DNA of 64,000 nt from Amblyomma americanum (lineage: Eukaryota; Arthropoda; Arachnida; Ixodida; Ixodidae), in assembly GCF_052857255.1 (NCBI RefSeq), contig NW_027526687.1:62001-126000 (forward strand). The letters run 5' to 3'. The notes below the pieces were generated by a model. The model ran no database searches. It saw only the letters and a list, made by a program, of their open reading frames with translations, and had not been told where the DNA came from. This document shows positions 12,190 to 25,237 of the stretch, one piece after another. The translations under genes and the position numbers were made by a program. Every line of letters begins with the position of its first letter. Positions within the stretch are counted from its first letter, which is position 1.

Positions 12190-12640
12190 TTTAGACGCGT
12201 ATCAGAGGAACAATTGTAAAACCGATGTGTTGTGATTTAGCTCGTTTCGGTCTAAAACAGCTTGTTTCGCTGTATTAAGCAGAAATACATGCTTTTCGCG
12301 CAGTGATAAGAGAAAAAGCTTTAAAAGGCGTGTCACAGGGACACTTGTAAAACCGATGTGTTCAGATTTACCTCGTTTCGGTCTAAAACAGCTATGTTTC
12401 GTTGGACTAAGCACGAATACATGCTTTTCGCGCAGCTATAAGAGAAAAAAAGAGTTGCGTATCAGAGGAACACTTGTAAAACCGATGTGTTGTGATTTAG
12501 CTCGTTTCGGTCTAAAACAGCTTGTTTCGCTGTATTAAGCAAGAATACATGCTTTTCGCGCAGTTATAAGAGAAAAAAATTTGACGCGTATCAGAGGAAC
12601 ACTTGTAAAACCGATGTGTTGTGATTTAGCTCGTTTTGGT
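12190..12640 (+). repeat. Marker module 2 (CCGATG type)
   Basis: CAATTG is followed by AAAACCGATG. AAAAAAAGAGTTGCG lacks the GAC usually present after GTTG, a change shared only with the module at 18.65 kb, its partner in the 6.45-kb duplication. Extra A in TTTAAAAGGCG and an inserted A in CAGCTATGTTTCG are private. Confidence 0.8.
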
Positions 12641-14773
12641 CTAAAACAGCTTGTTTCGCTGTATTAAGCAAGAATACATGCTTTTCGCGCAGTTAGAAGA
12701 GAAAAAGTTTTGACGAGTATTACGTGGATACTTGTAAAACCGATGTGTTCAGATTTAGCTCGTTTCGGTCTAAAACAGCTTGTTTCGTTGTATTAAGCAC
12801 GAATACATGCTTTTCGCGCAGTTATAAGAGAAAAGGTTTTGACGAGTATCACGTGGAACACTTGTAATACCGATGTGTTGTGATTTAGCTCGTTTCGGTC
12901 TAAAACAGCTTGATTCGCTGTATTAAGCAAGAATACATGCTTTTCGCGCAGTTATAAAAGAAAAAGTTTTGACGCGTATCAGAGGAACACTTGTAAAACC
13001 GATGTGTTGTGATTTAGCTCATTTCGGTCTAAAACAGCTTGTTTCGCTGTATTAAGCAAGAATATATGCTTTTCGCGCAGTTATAAGAGAAAAAGTTTTG
13101 ACGAGTATCACGTGGATACTTGTAAAACCGATGTGTTCAGATTTAGCTCGTTTCGGTCTAAAACAGCTTGTTTCGTTGTATTAAGCAAGAATACATGCTT
13201 TTCGCGCAGTTATAAGAGAAAAAGTTTTGATGCGTATTAGAGAGACACTTGTAAAACCGATTTGTTGTGATTTAGCTCGTTTCGGTCTAAAACAGCTTGT
13301 TTCGTTGTATTAAGCAAGAATACATGCTTTTCGCGCAGTTATAAGAGAAAAAGTTTTGACGAGTATCACGTGGAACACTTGTAATACCGATGTGTTGTGA
13401 TTTAGCTCGTTTCGGTCTAAAACAGCTTGTTTCGCTGTATTAAGCAAGAATACATGCTTTTCGCGCCGTTATAAGAGAAAAAGTTTTGACGCGTATCAGA
13501 GGAACACTTGTAAAACCGATGTGTTGTGATTTAGCTCGTTTCGGTCTAAAACAGCTTGTTTCGCTGTATTAAGCAAGAATACATGCTTTTCGCGCAGTTA
13601 TAAGAGAAAAAGTTTTGACGCGTATCAGAGGAACACTTGTAAAACCGATGTGTTCAGATTTAGCTCGTTTCGGTCTAAAACAGCTTGTTTCGTTGTATTA
13701 AGCAAGAATACATGCTTTTCGCGCAGTTATAAGAGAGAAAGTTTTGACGAGTATCACGTGGATACTTGTAAAACCGATGTGTTCAGATTTAGCTCGTTTC
13801 GGTCTAAAACAGCTTGTTTCGTTGTATTAAGCAAGAATACATGCTTTACGCGCAGTTATAGAAGAAAAAGTTTTGACGCGTATCAGAGAGACACTTGTAA
13901 AACCGATGTGTTGTGATTTAGCTCGTTTCGGTCTAAAACAGCTTGTTTCGTTGTATTAAGCAAGAATACATGCTTTTCGCGCAGTTATAATAGAAAAAGT
14001 TTTGACGAGTATCACGTGGATACTTGTAAAACCGAAGTGTTCAGATTTAGCTCATTTCGGTCTAAAACAGCTTGTTTCGTTGTATTAAGCAAGAATACAT
14101 GCTTTTCGCGCAGTTATAAGAGAAAAAGTTTTGACGCGTGTCACAGGGACACTTGTAAAACCGATGTGTTCAAATTTAGCTCGTTTCGGTCTAAAACAGC
14201 TTGTTTCGTTGTATTAAGCACGAATACATGCTTTTCGCGCAGTTATAAGAGAAAAAGTTTTGACGAGTATCACGTGGAACACTTGTAATACCGATGTGTT
14301 GTGATTTGGCTCGTTTCGGTCTAAAACAGCTTGTTTCGTTGTATTAAGCAAGAATACATGCTTTTCGCGCAGTTATAAGAGAAAAAGTTTTGACGCGTAT
14401 CGGAGGAACACTTGTAAAACCGATGTGTTCAGATTTAACTCTTTTCGGACTAAAACAGCTTGTTTCGTTGTATTAGGCACGAATACATGCTTTTCGCGCA
14501 GTTATAAGGGAAAAAGTTTTGACGCGTATCACATGGACACTTGGAAAACCGATGTGTTCAGATTTAGCTCGTTTTGGTCTAAAACAGCTTGTTTCGTTGT
14601 ATTAAGCACGAATACATGCTTTTCGCGCAGTTATAAGAGAAAAAGTTTTGACGCGTATCAGAGGAACACTTGTAAAACCGATGTGTTGTGATTTAGCTCG
14701 TTTCGGTCTAAAACAGCTTGTTTCGCTGTATTAAGCACGAATACATGCTTTTCGCGCAGTTATAAGAGAAAAA

Positions 14774-15226
14774 GTTTAGACGCGTATCAGAGGAACAATT
14801 GTAAAACAGATGTGTTGTGATTTAGCTCGTTTCGGTCTAAAACAGCTTGTTTCGCTGTATTAAGCAGAAATACATGCTTTTCGCGCAGTGATAAGAGAAA
14901 AAGCTTTAAAGGCGTGTCACAGGGACACTTGTAAAACCGATGTGTTCAGATTTACCTCGTTTCGGTCTAAAACAGCTTGTTTCGTTGGACTAAGCACGAA
15001 TACATGCTTTTCGCGCAGCTATAAGAGAAAAAAGAGTTGACGCGTATCAGAGGAACACTTGTAAAACCGATGTGTTGTGATTTAGCTCGTTTCGGTCTAA
15101 AACAGCTTGTTTCGCTGTATTAAGCAAGAATACATGCTTTTCGCGCAGTTATAAGAGAAAAAAATTTGACGCGTATCAGAGGAACACTTGTAAAACCGAT
15201 GTGTTGTGATTTAGCTCGTTTTGGTC
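14774..15226 (+). repeat. Marker module 3 (CAGATG type)
   Basis: Carries AAAACAGATG after CAATTG and a six-A AAAAAAGAGTTGACG run. It matches module 1 in every marker, as expected for its duplicate 6,454 bp downstream. Confidence 0.85.
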
Positions 15227-18200
15227 TAAAACAGCTTGTTTCGCTGTATTAAGCAAGAATACATGCTTTTCGCGCAGTTATAAGAGAAAAAGTTTTGACG
15301 CGTATTAGAGAGACACTTGTAAAACCGATGTGTTGTGATTTAGCTCGTTTCGGTCTAAAACAGCTTGTTTCGTTGTATTAAGCAAGAATACATGCTTTTC
15401 GCGCAGTTATAAGAGAAAAAGTTTTGACGAGTATCACGTGGATACTTGTAAAACCGATGTGTTCAGATTTAGCTCGTTTCGGTCTAAAACAGCTTGTTTC
15501 GTTGTATTAAGCACGAATACATGCTTTTCGCGCAGTTATAAGAGAAAACGTTTTGACGAGTATCACGTGGAACACTTGTTATACCGATGTGTTGTGATTT
15601 AGCTCGTTTCGGTCTAAAACAGCTTGTTTCGCTGTATTAAGCAAGAATACATGCTTTTCGCGCAGTTATAAGAGAAAAAGTTTTGACGAGTATCACGTGG
15701 ATACTTGTAAAACCGATGTGTTCAGATTTAGCTCGTTTCGGTCTAAAACAGCTTGTTTCGTTGTATTAAGCAAGAATACATGCTTTACGCGCAGTTATAG
15801 AAGAAAAAGTTTTGACGCGTATCAGAGAGACACTTGTAAAACCGATGTGTTGTGATTTAGCTCGTTTCGGTCTAAAACAGCTTGTTTCGTTGTATTAAGC
15901 AAGAATACATGCTTTTCGCGCAGTTATAATAGAAAAAGTTTTGACGAGTATCACGTGGATACTTGTAAAACCGAAGTGTTCAGATTTAGCTCGTTTCGGT
16001 CTAAAACAGCTTGTTTCGTTGTATTAAGCACGAATACATGCTTTTCGCGCAGTTATAAGAGAAAACGTTTTGACGAGTATCACGTGGAACACTTGTTATA
16101 CCGATGTGTTGTGATTTAGCTCGTTTCGGTCTAAAACAGCTTGTTTCGCTGTATTAAGCAAGAATACGTGCTTTTCGCGCAGTTATAAGAGAAAAAGTTT
16201 TGACGCGTATCAGAGGTACACTTGTAAAACCGATGTGTTGTGATTTAGCTCATTTCGGTCTAAAACAGCTTGTTTCGTTGTATTAAGCAAGAATACATGC
16301 TTTTCGCGCAGTTATAAGAGAAAAAGTTTTGACGCGTGTCACAGGGACACTTGTAAAACCGATGTGTTCAAATTTAGCTCGTTTCGGTCTAAAACAGCTT
16401 GTTTCGTTGTATTAAGCACGAATACATGCTTTTCGCGCAGTTATAAGAGTAAAAGTTTTGACGAGTATCACGTGGAACACTTGTAATACCGATGTGTTGT
16501 GATTTGGCTCGTTTCGGTCTAAAACAGCTTGTTTCGTTGTATTAAGCAAGAATACATGCTTTTCGCGCAGTTATAAGAGAAAAAGTTTTGACGCGTGTCA
16601 CAGGGACACTTGTAAAACCGATGTGTTCAAATTTAGCTCGTTTCGGTCTAAAACAGCTTGTTTCGTTGTATTAAGCACGAATACATGCTTTTCGCGCAGT
16701 TATAAGAGAAAAAGTTTTGACGAGTATCACGTGGAACACTTGTAATACCGATGTGTTGTGATTTGGCTCGTTTCGGTCTAAAACAGCTTGTTTCGTTGTA
16801 TTAAGCAAGAATACATGCTTTTCGCGCAGTTATAAGAGAAAAAGTTTTGACGCGTATCGGAGGAACACTTGTAAAACCGATGTGTTCAGATTTAACTCTT
16901 TTCGGACTAAAACAGCTTGTTTCGTTGTATTAAGCACGAATACATGCTTTTCGCGCAGTTATAAGGGAAAAAGTTTTGACGCGTATCACATGGACACTTG
17001 GAAAACCGATGTGTTCAGATTTAGCTCGTTTCGGTCTAAAACAGCTTGTTTCGCTGTATTAAGCAAGAATACATGCTTTTCGCGCAGTTATAAGAGAAAA
17101 AAATTTGACGCGTATCAGAGGAACACTTGTAAAACCGATGTGTTGTGATTTAGCTCGCTTTGGTCTAAAACAGCTTGTTTCGCTGTATTAAGCAAGAATA
17201 CATGCTTTTCGCGCAGTTATAAGAGAAAAAGTTTTGACGCGTATTAGAGAGACACTTGTAAAACCGATGTGTTGTGATTTAGCTCGTTTCGGTCTAAAAC
17301 AGCTTGTTTCGTTGTATTAAGCAAGAATACATGCTTTTCGCGCAGTTATAAGAGAAAAAGTTTTGACGAGTATCACGTGGATACTTGTAAAACCGATGTG
17401 TTCAGATTTCGCTCGTTTCGGTCTAAAACAGCTTGTTTCGTTGTATTAAGCACGAATACATGCTTTTCGCGCAGTTATAAGAGAAAAAGTTTTGACGAGT
17501 ATCACGTGGAACACTTGTAAAACCGATGTGTTCAGATTTAGCTCGTTTCGGTCTAAAACAGCTTGTTTCGTTGTATTAAGCAAGAATACATGCTTTTCGC
17601 GCAGTTATAAGAGAAAAAGTTTTGACGCGTATTAGAGAGGCACTTGTAAAACCGATTTGTTGTGATTTAGCTCGTTTCGGCCTAAAACAGCTTGTTTCGT
17701 TGTATTAAGCAAGAATACATGCTTTTCGCGCAGTTATAAGAGAAAAAGTTTTGACGAGTATCACGTGGATACTTGTAAAACCGATGTGTTCAGATTTAGC
17801 TCGTTTCGGTCAAAAACAGCTTGATTCGTTCTATTAAGCACGAATACATGCTTTTCGCGCAGTTAAAAGAGAAAAAGTTTTGACGAGTATCACGTGGAAC
17901 ACTTGTAATACCGATGTGTTGTGATTTAGCTCGTTTCGGTCTAAAACAGCTTGTTTCGCTGTATTAAGCAAGAATACATGCTTTTCGCGCCGTTATAAGA
18001 GAAAAAGTTTTGACGCGTATCAGAGGAACACTTGTAAAACCGATGTGTTGTGATTTAGCTCATTTCGGTCTAAAACAGCTTGTTTCGTTGTATTAAGCAC
18101 GAATACATGCTTTTCGCGCAGTTATAAGAGAAAGAGTTTTGACGAGTATCACGTGGAACACTTGTAATACCGATGTGTTGTGATTTGGCTTGTTTCGGTC

Positions 18201-18652
18201 TAAAACAGCTTGTTTCGTTGTATTAAGCAAGAATACATGCTTTTCGCGCAGTTATAAGAGAAAAAGTTTTGACGCGTATCGGAGGAACACTTGTAAAACC
18301 GATGTGTTCAGATTTAACTCTTTTCGGACTAAAACAGCTTGTTTCGTTGTATTAAGCACGAATACATGCTTTTCGCGCAGTTATAAGGGAAAAAGTTTTG
18401 ACGCGTATCACATGGACACTTGGAAAACCGATGTGTTCAGATTTAGCTCGTTTTGGTCTAAAACAGCTTGTTTCGTTGTATTAAGCACGAATACATGCTT
18501 TTCGCGCAGTTATAAGAGAAAAAGTTTTGACGCGTATCAGAGGAACACTTGTAAAACCGATGTGTTGTGATTTAGCTCGTTTCGGTCTAAAACAGCTTGT
18601 TTCGCTGTATTAAGCACGAATACATGCTTTTCGCGCAGTTATAAGAGAAAAA

Positions 18653-19106
18653 GTTTAGACGCGTATCAGAGGAACAATTGTAAAACCGATGTGTTGTGAT
18701 TTAGCTCGTTTCGGTCTAAAACAGCTTGTTTCGCTGTATTAAGCAGAAATACATGCTTTTCGCGCAGTGATAAGAGAAAAAGCTTTAAAGGCGTGTCACA
18801 GGGACACTTGTAAAACCGATGTGTTCAGATTTACCTCGTTTCGGTCTAAAACAGCTTGTTTCGTTGGACTAAGCACGAATACATGCTTTTCGCGCAGCTA
18901 TAAGAGAAAAAAAGAGTTGCGTATCAGAGGAACACTTGTAAAACCGATGTGTTGTGATTTAGCTCGTTTCGGTCTAAAACAGCTTGTTTCGCTGTATTAA
19001 GCAAGAATACATGCTTTTCGCGCAGTTATAAGAGAAAAAAATTTGACGCGTATCAGAGGAACACTTGTAAAACCGATGTGTTGTGATTTAGCTCGTTTTC
19101 GTCTAA
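18653..19106 (+). repeat. Marker module 4 (CCGATG type)
   Basis: Shares AAAAAAAGAGTTGCG with module 2. It ends in CTCGTTTTCGTC, a change that otherwise appears only in the modules at 51.5, 58.3 and 60.2 kb. Confidence 0.85.
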
Positions 19107-20144
19107 AACAGCTTGTTTCGCTGTATTAAGCAAGAATACATGCTTTTCGCGCAGTTAGAAGAGAAAAAGTTTTGACGAGTATTACGTGGATACTTGTAAA
19201 ACCGATGTGTTCAGATTTAGCTCGTTTCGGTCTAAAACAGCTTGTTTCGTTGTATTAAGCACGAATACATGCTTTTCGCGCAGTTATAAGAGAAAAAGTT
19301 TTGACGAGTATCACGTGGAACACTTGTAATACCGATGTGTTGTGATTTAGCTCGTTTCGGTCTAAAACAGCTTGATTCGCTGTATTAAGCAAGAATACAT
19401 GCTTTTCGCGCAGTTATAAAAGAAAAAGTTTTGACGCGTATCAGAGGAACACTTGTAAAACCGATGTGTTGTGATTTAGCTCATTTCGGTCTAAAACAGC
19501 TTGTTTCGCTGTATTAAGCAAGAATACATGCTTTTCGCGCAGTTATAAGAGAAAAAGTTTTGACGAGTATCACGTGGATACTTGTAAAACCGATGTGTTC
19601 AGATTTAGCTCGTTTCGGTCTAAAACAGCTTGTTTCGTTGTATTAAGCAAGAATACATGCTTTTCGCGCAGTTATAAGAGAAAAAGTTTTGATGCGTATT
19701 AGAGAGACACTTGTAAAACCGATTTGTTGTGATTTAGCTCGTTTCGGTCTAAAACAGCTTGTTTCGTTGTATTAAGCAAGAATACATGCTTTTCGCGCAG
19801 TTATAAGAGAAAAAGTTTTGACGAGTATCACGTGGAACACTTGTAATACCGATGTGTTGTGATTTAGCTCGTTTCGGTCTAAAACAGCTTGTTTCGCTGT
19901 ATTAAGCAAGAATACATGCTTTTCGCGCCGTTATAAGAGAAAAAGTTTTGACGCGTATCAGAGGAACACTTGTAAAACCGATGTGTTGTGATTTAGCTCG
20001 TTTCGGTCTAAAACAGCTTGTTTCGCTGTATTAAGCAAGAATACATGCTTTTCGCGCAGTTATAAGAGAAAAAGTTTTGACGCGTATCAGAGGAACACTT
20101 GTAAAACCGATGTGTTCAGATTTAGCTCGTTTCGGTCTAAAACA

Positions 20145-22529
20145 GCTTGTTTCGTTGTATTAAGCACGAATACATGCTTTACGCGCAGTTATAGAAGAAA
20201 AAGTTTTGACGCGTATCAGAGACACTTGTAAAACCGATGTGTTGTGATTTAGCTCGTTTCGGTCTAAAACAGCTTGTTTCGTTGTATTAAGCAAGAATAC
20301 ATGCTTTTCGCGCAGTTATAAGAGAAAAAGTTTTGACGCGTATCAGAGGAACACTTGTAAAACCGATGTGTTGTGATTTAGCTCGTTTCGGTCTAAAACA
20401 GCTTGTTTCGCTGTATTAAGCAAGAATACATGCTTTTCGCGCAGTTATAAGAGAAAAAGTTTTGACGCGTATCAGAGGAACACTTGTAAAACCGATGTGT
20501 TCAGATTTAGCTCGTTTCGGTCTAAAACAGCTTGTTTCGTTGTATTAAGCACGAATACATGCTTTACGCGCAGTTATAGAAGAAAAAGTTTTGACGCGTA
20601 TCAGAGACACTTGTAAAACCGATGTGTTGTGATTTAGCTCGTTTCGGTCTAAAACAGCTTGTTTCGTTGTATTAAGCAAGAATACATGCTTTTCGCGCAG
20701 TTATAAGAGAAAAAGTTTTGACGAGTATCACGTGGATACTTGTAAAACCGATGTGTTCAGATTTAGCTCGTTTCGGTCTAAAACAGCTTGTTTCGTTGTA
20801 TTAAGCACGAATACATGCTTTTCGCGCAGTTATAAGAGAAAAAGTTTTGACCAGAATCACGTGGAACACTTGTAATACCGATGTATTGTGATTTAGCTCG
20901 TTTCGGTTTTAAAACAACTTGTTTCGCTGTATTAAGCAAGAATACATGCTTTTCGCGCAGTTATAAGAGAAAAAGTTTTGACGCGTATCAGAGGAACACT
21001 TGTAAAACCGATGTGTTCAGATTTAGCTCGTTTCGGTCTGAAACAGCTTGTTTTGTTGTATTAAGCACGTATACATGCTTTTCGCGCAGTTATAAGAGAA
21101 AAAGTTTGACGCGTGTCACAGGGACACTTGTAAAACCGATGTGTTCAGATTTAGCTCGTTTCGGTCTAAAACAACTTGTTTCGTTGTATTAAGCACGAAT
21201 ACATGCTTTACGCGCAGTTATAGAAGAAAAAGTTTTGACGCCTATTAGAGAGACACTTGTAAAACCGATGTGTTATGATTTAGCTCGTTTCGGTCTAAAA
21301 CAGCTTGTTTCGTTGTATTAAGCAAGAATACATGCTTTTCGCGCAGTTATAAGAGAGAAAGTTTTGACGAGTATCACGTGGATACTTGTAAAACCGATGT
21401 GTTCAGATTTACCTCGTTTCGGTCTAAAACAGCTTGTTTCGTTGTATTAAGCAAGAATACATGCTTTACGCGCAGTTATAGAAGAAAATGTTTTGACGCG
21501 TATCAGAGAGACACTTGTAAAACCGATGTGTTGTGATTTAGCTCGTTTCGGTCTAAAACAGCTTGTTTCGTTGTATTAAGCAAGAATACATGCTTTTCGC
21601 GCAGTTATAATAGAAAAAGTTTTGACGAGTATCACGTGGATACTTGTAAAACCGAAGTGTTCAGATTTAGCTCGTTTCGGTATAAAACAGCTTGTTTCGT
21701 TGTATTAAGCACGAATACATGCTTTTCGCGCAGTTATAAGAGAAAACGTTTTGACGAGTATCACGTGGAACACTTGTTATACCGATGTGTTGTGATTTAG
21801 CTCGTTTCGGTCTAAAACAGCTTGTTTCGCTGTATTAAGCAAGAATACATGCTTTTCGCGCAGTTATAAGAGAAAAAGTTTTGACGCGTATCAGAGGAAC
21901 ACTTGTAAAACCGATGTGTTGTGATTTAGCTCATGTCGGTCTAAAACAGCTTGTTTCGTTGTATTAAGCAAGAATACATGCTTTTCGCGCAGTTATAAGA
22001 GAAAACGTTTTGACGCGTGTCACAGGGACACTTGTAAAACCGATGTGTTCAAATTTAGCTCGTTTCGGTCTAAAACAGCTTGTTTCGTTGTATTAAGCAC
22101 GAATACATGCTTTTCGCGCAGTTATAAGAGAAAAAGTTTTGACGAGTATCACGTGGAACACTTGTAATACCGATGTGTTGTGATTTGGCTCGTTTCGGTC
22201 TAAAACAGCTTGTTTCGTTGTATTAAGCAAGAATACATGCTTTTCGCGCAGTTATAAGAGAAAAAGTTTTGACGCGTATCGGAGGAACACTTGTAAAACC
22301 GATGTGTTCAGATTTAACTCTTTTCGGACTAAAACAGCTTGTTTCGTTGTATTAAGCACGAATACATGCTTTTCGCGCAGTTATAAGGGAAAAAGTTTTG
22401 ACGCGTATCACATGGACACTTGGAAAACCGATGTGTTCAGATTTAGCTCGTTTTGGTCTAAAACAGCTTGTTTCGTTGTATTAAGCACGAATACATGCTT
22501 TTCGCGCAGTTATAAGAGAAAAAGTTTTG
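20145..22529 (+). repeat. Satellite stretch resembling 5.9-8.2 kb
   Basis: Begins with two near-identical runs of CAGAGGAACAC/TTTACGCG/CAGAGACAC monomers (about 20.09 and 20.46 kb), then follows the order seen at 6.2-8.2 kb: GACCAGAATC, TTTTGTTG, CACAGGGACAC, GACGCCTATT, ATAATAG, CCGAAGTG. Two monomers present at about 6.64-6.9 kb are missing near 21.1 kb, where AAAAAGTTTGACG has also lost one T. It contains no marker module. Confidence 0.7.
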
Positions 22530-22652
22530 ACGCGTATCAGAGGAACACTTGTAAAACCGATGTGTTGTGATTTAGCTCGTTTCGGTCTAAAACAGCTTGT
22601 TTCGCTGTATTAAGCACGAATACATGCTTTTCGCGCAGTTATAAGAGAAAAA

Positions 22653-23106
22653 GTTTAGACGCGTATCAGAGGAACAATTGTAAAACAGATGTGTTGTGAT
22701 TTAGCTCGTTTCGGTCTAAAACAGCTTGTTTCGCTGTATTAAGCAGAAATACATGCTTTTCGCGCAGTGATAAGAGAAAAAGCTTTAAAGGCGTGTCACA
22801 GGGACACTTGTAAAACCGATGTGTTCAGATTTACCTCGTTTCGGTCTAAAACAGCTTGTTTCGTTGGACTAAGCACGAATACATGCTTTTCGCGCAGCTA
22901 TAAGAGAAAAAAGAGTTGACGCGTATCAGAGGAACACTTGTAAAACCGATGTGTTGTGATTTAGCTCGTTTCGGTCTAAAACAGCTTGTTTCGCTGTATT
23001 AAGCAAGAATACATGCTTTTCGCGCAGTTATAAGAGAAAAAAATTTGACGCGTATCAGAGGAACACTTGTAAAACCGATGTGTTGTGATTTAGCTCGTTT
23101 TGGTCT
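22653..23106 (+). repeat. Marker module 5 (CAGATG type)
   Basis: AAAACAGATG type with AAAAAAGAGTTGACG. It is followed by the GTATTAGGCAAG variant near 23,128, which is also found after module 7. Confidence 0.85.
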
Positions 23107-24202
23107 AAAACAGCTTGTTTCGCTGTATTAGGCAAGAATACATGCTTTTCGCGCAGTTATAAGAGAAAAAGTTTTGACGCGTATAAGAGAGACACTTGTA
23201 AAACCGATGTGTTGTGATTTAGCTCGTTTCGGTCTAAAACAGCTTGTTTCGTTGTATTAAGCAAGAATACATGCTTTTCGCGCAGTTATAAGAGAAAAAG
23301 TTTTGACGAGTATCACGTGGAACACTTGTAAAACCGATGTGTTCAGATTTAGCTCGTTTCGGTCTAAAACAGCTTGTTTCGTTGTATTAAGCAAGAATAC
23401 ATGCTTTTCGCGCAGTTATAAGAGAAAAAGTTTTGACGCGTATTAGAGAGGCACTTGTAAAACCGATTTGTTGTGATTTAGCTCGTTTCGGCCTAAAACA
23501 GCTTGTTTCGTTGTATTAAGCAAGAATACATGCTTTTCGCGCAGTTATAAGAGAAAGTTTTGACGAGTATCACGTGGATACTTGTAAAACCGATGTGTTC
23601 AGATTTAGCTCGTTTCGGTCAAAAACAGCTTGATTCGTTGTATTAAGCACGAATACATGCTTTTCGCGCAGTTAAAAGAGAAAAAGTTTTGACGAGTATC
23701 ACGTGGAACACTTGTAATACCGATGTGTTGTGATTTGGCTTGTTTCGGTCTAAAACAGCTTGTTTCGTTGTATTAAGCAAGAATACATGCTTTTCGCGCA
23801 GTTATAAGAGAAAAAGTTTTGACGCGTATCGGAGGAACACTTGTAAAACCGATGTGTTCAGATTTAACTCTTTTCGGACTAAAACAGCTTGTTTCGTTGT
23901 ATTAAGCACGAATACATGCTTTTCGCGCAGTTATAAGGGAAAAAGTTTTGACGCGTATCACATGGACACTTGGAAAACCGATGTGTTCAGATTTAGCTCG
24001 TTTTGGTCTAAAACAGCTTGTTTCGTTGTATTAAGCACGAATACATGCTTTTCGCGCAGTTATAAGAGAAAAAGTTTTGACGCGTATCAGAGGAACACTT
24101 GTAAAACCGATGTGTTGTGATTGAGCTCGTTTCGGTCTAAAACAGCTTGTTTCGCTGTATTAAGCACGAATACATGCTTTTCGCGCAGTTATAAGAGAAA
24201 AA

Positions 24203-24657
24203 GTTTAGACGCGTATCAGAGGAACAATTGTAAAACCGATGTGTTGTGATTTAGCTCGTTTCGGTCTAAAACAGCTTGTTTCGCTGTATTAAGCAGAAAT
24301 ACATGCTTTTCGCGCAGTGATAAGAGAAAAAGCTTTAAAGGCGCGTCACAGGGACACTTGTAAAACCGATGTGTTCAGATTTACCTCGTTTCGGTCTAAA
24401 ACAGCTTGTTTCGTTGGACTAAGCGCGAATACATGCTTTTCGCGCAGCTATAAGAGAAAAAAAGAGTTGACGCGTATCAGAGGAACACTTGTAAAACCGA
24501 TGTGTTGTGATTTAGCTCGTTTCGGTCTAAAACAGCTTGTTTCGCTGTATTAAGCAAGAATACATGCTTTTTCGCGCAGTTATAAGAGAAAAAAATTTGA
24601 CGCGTATCAGAGGAACACTTGTAAAACCGATGTGTTGTGATTTAGCTCGTTTTGGTC
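24203..24657 (+). repeat. Marker module 6 (CCGATG type)
   Basis: CCGATG type with private AAAGGCGCGTCAC and GGACTAAGCGCG changes, both repeated only in module 8. AAAAAAAGAGTTGACG has seven A and retains GAC. One extra T is present in GCTTTTTCGCG near 24,571. Confidence 0.85.
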
Positions 24658-25237
24658 TAAAACAGCTTGTTTCGCTGTATTAAGCAAGAATACATGCTTT
24701 TCGCGCAGTTAGAAGAGAAAAAGTTTTGACGAGTATTACGTGGATACTTGTAAAACCGATGTGTTCAGATTTAGCTCGTTTCGGTCTAAAACAGCTTGTT
24801 TCGTTGTATTAAGCACGAATACATGCTTTTCGCGCAGTTATGAGAGAAAAAGTTTTGACGAGTATCACGTGAACACTTGTAATACCGATGTGTTGTGATT
24901 TAGCTCGTTTCGGTCTAAAACAGCTTGATTCGCTGTATTAAGCAAGAATACATGCTTTTCGCGCAGTTATAAAAGAAAAAGTTTTGACGCGTATCAGAGG
25001 AACACTTGTAAAACCGATGTGTTGTGATTTAGCTCATTTCGGTCTAAAACAGCTTGTTTCGCTGTATTAAGCCAGAATACATGCTTTTCGCGCAGTTATA
25101 AGAGAAAAAGTTTTGACGCGTATCAGAGGAACACTTGTAAAACCGATGTGTTGTGATTTAGCTCGTTTCGGTCTAAAACAGCTTGTTTCGCTGTATTAAG
25201 CACGAATACATGCTTTTCGCGCAGTTATAAGAGAAAA

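Larger units (their letters stand above)
7680..13680 (+). repeat. 6.45-kb tandem duplication, left copy
   Basis: Corresponds to 14,134-20,144. The offset is 6,454 bp around 8.0 kb (TTAACTCTTTTCGG at 7981 and 14435) and grows to about 6,464 bp by 12.7 kb (GAGTATTACGTGG near 12713 and 19177). The drift of about 10 bases comes from many one-base losses in this copy between 10.1 and 12.5 kb. It holds marker modules at 8.3 and 12.2 kb and a collapsed one at 10.5 kb. Confidence 0.75.
14134..20144 (+). repeat. 6.45-kb tandem duplication, right copy
   Basis: Same monomer succession as 7.7-13.7 kb, with far fewer single-base indels. Marker modules lie at 14.77 and 18.65 kb. Around 16.3-16.8 kb a CACAGGGACAC/CACGTGGAACAC dimer is present twice in a row. 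The junction with the left copy (about 13.7-14.1 kb) contains rearranged monomers, including the chimera at 14.03-14.07 kb. Confidence 0.75.
22530..25115 (+). repeat. 2,585-bp tandem duplication, left copy (20 monomers)
   Basis: Shares with the next block a CAGATG-type module, GTATTAGGCAAG, GTATAAGAGAG, GAGAAAGTTTTG lacking two A, a TTGGCTTG monomer, a GAGCTC site (24121), a CCGATG-type module and TAAGCCAGAATAC (about 25,070). Offset is 2,585-2,586 bp throughout. A one-base extra T occurs near 24,571 and a lost G near 24,870; neither is in the right copy. Confidence 0.85.
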
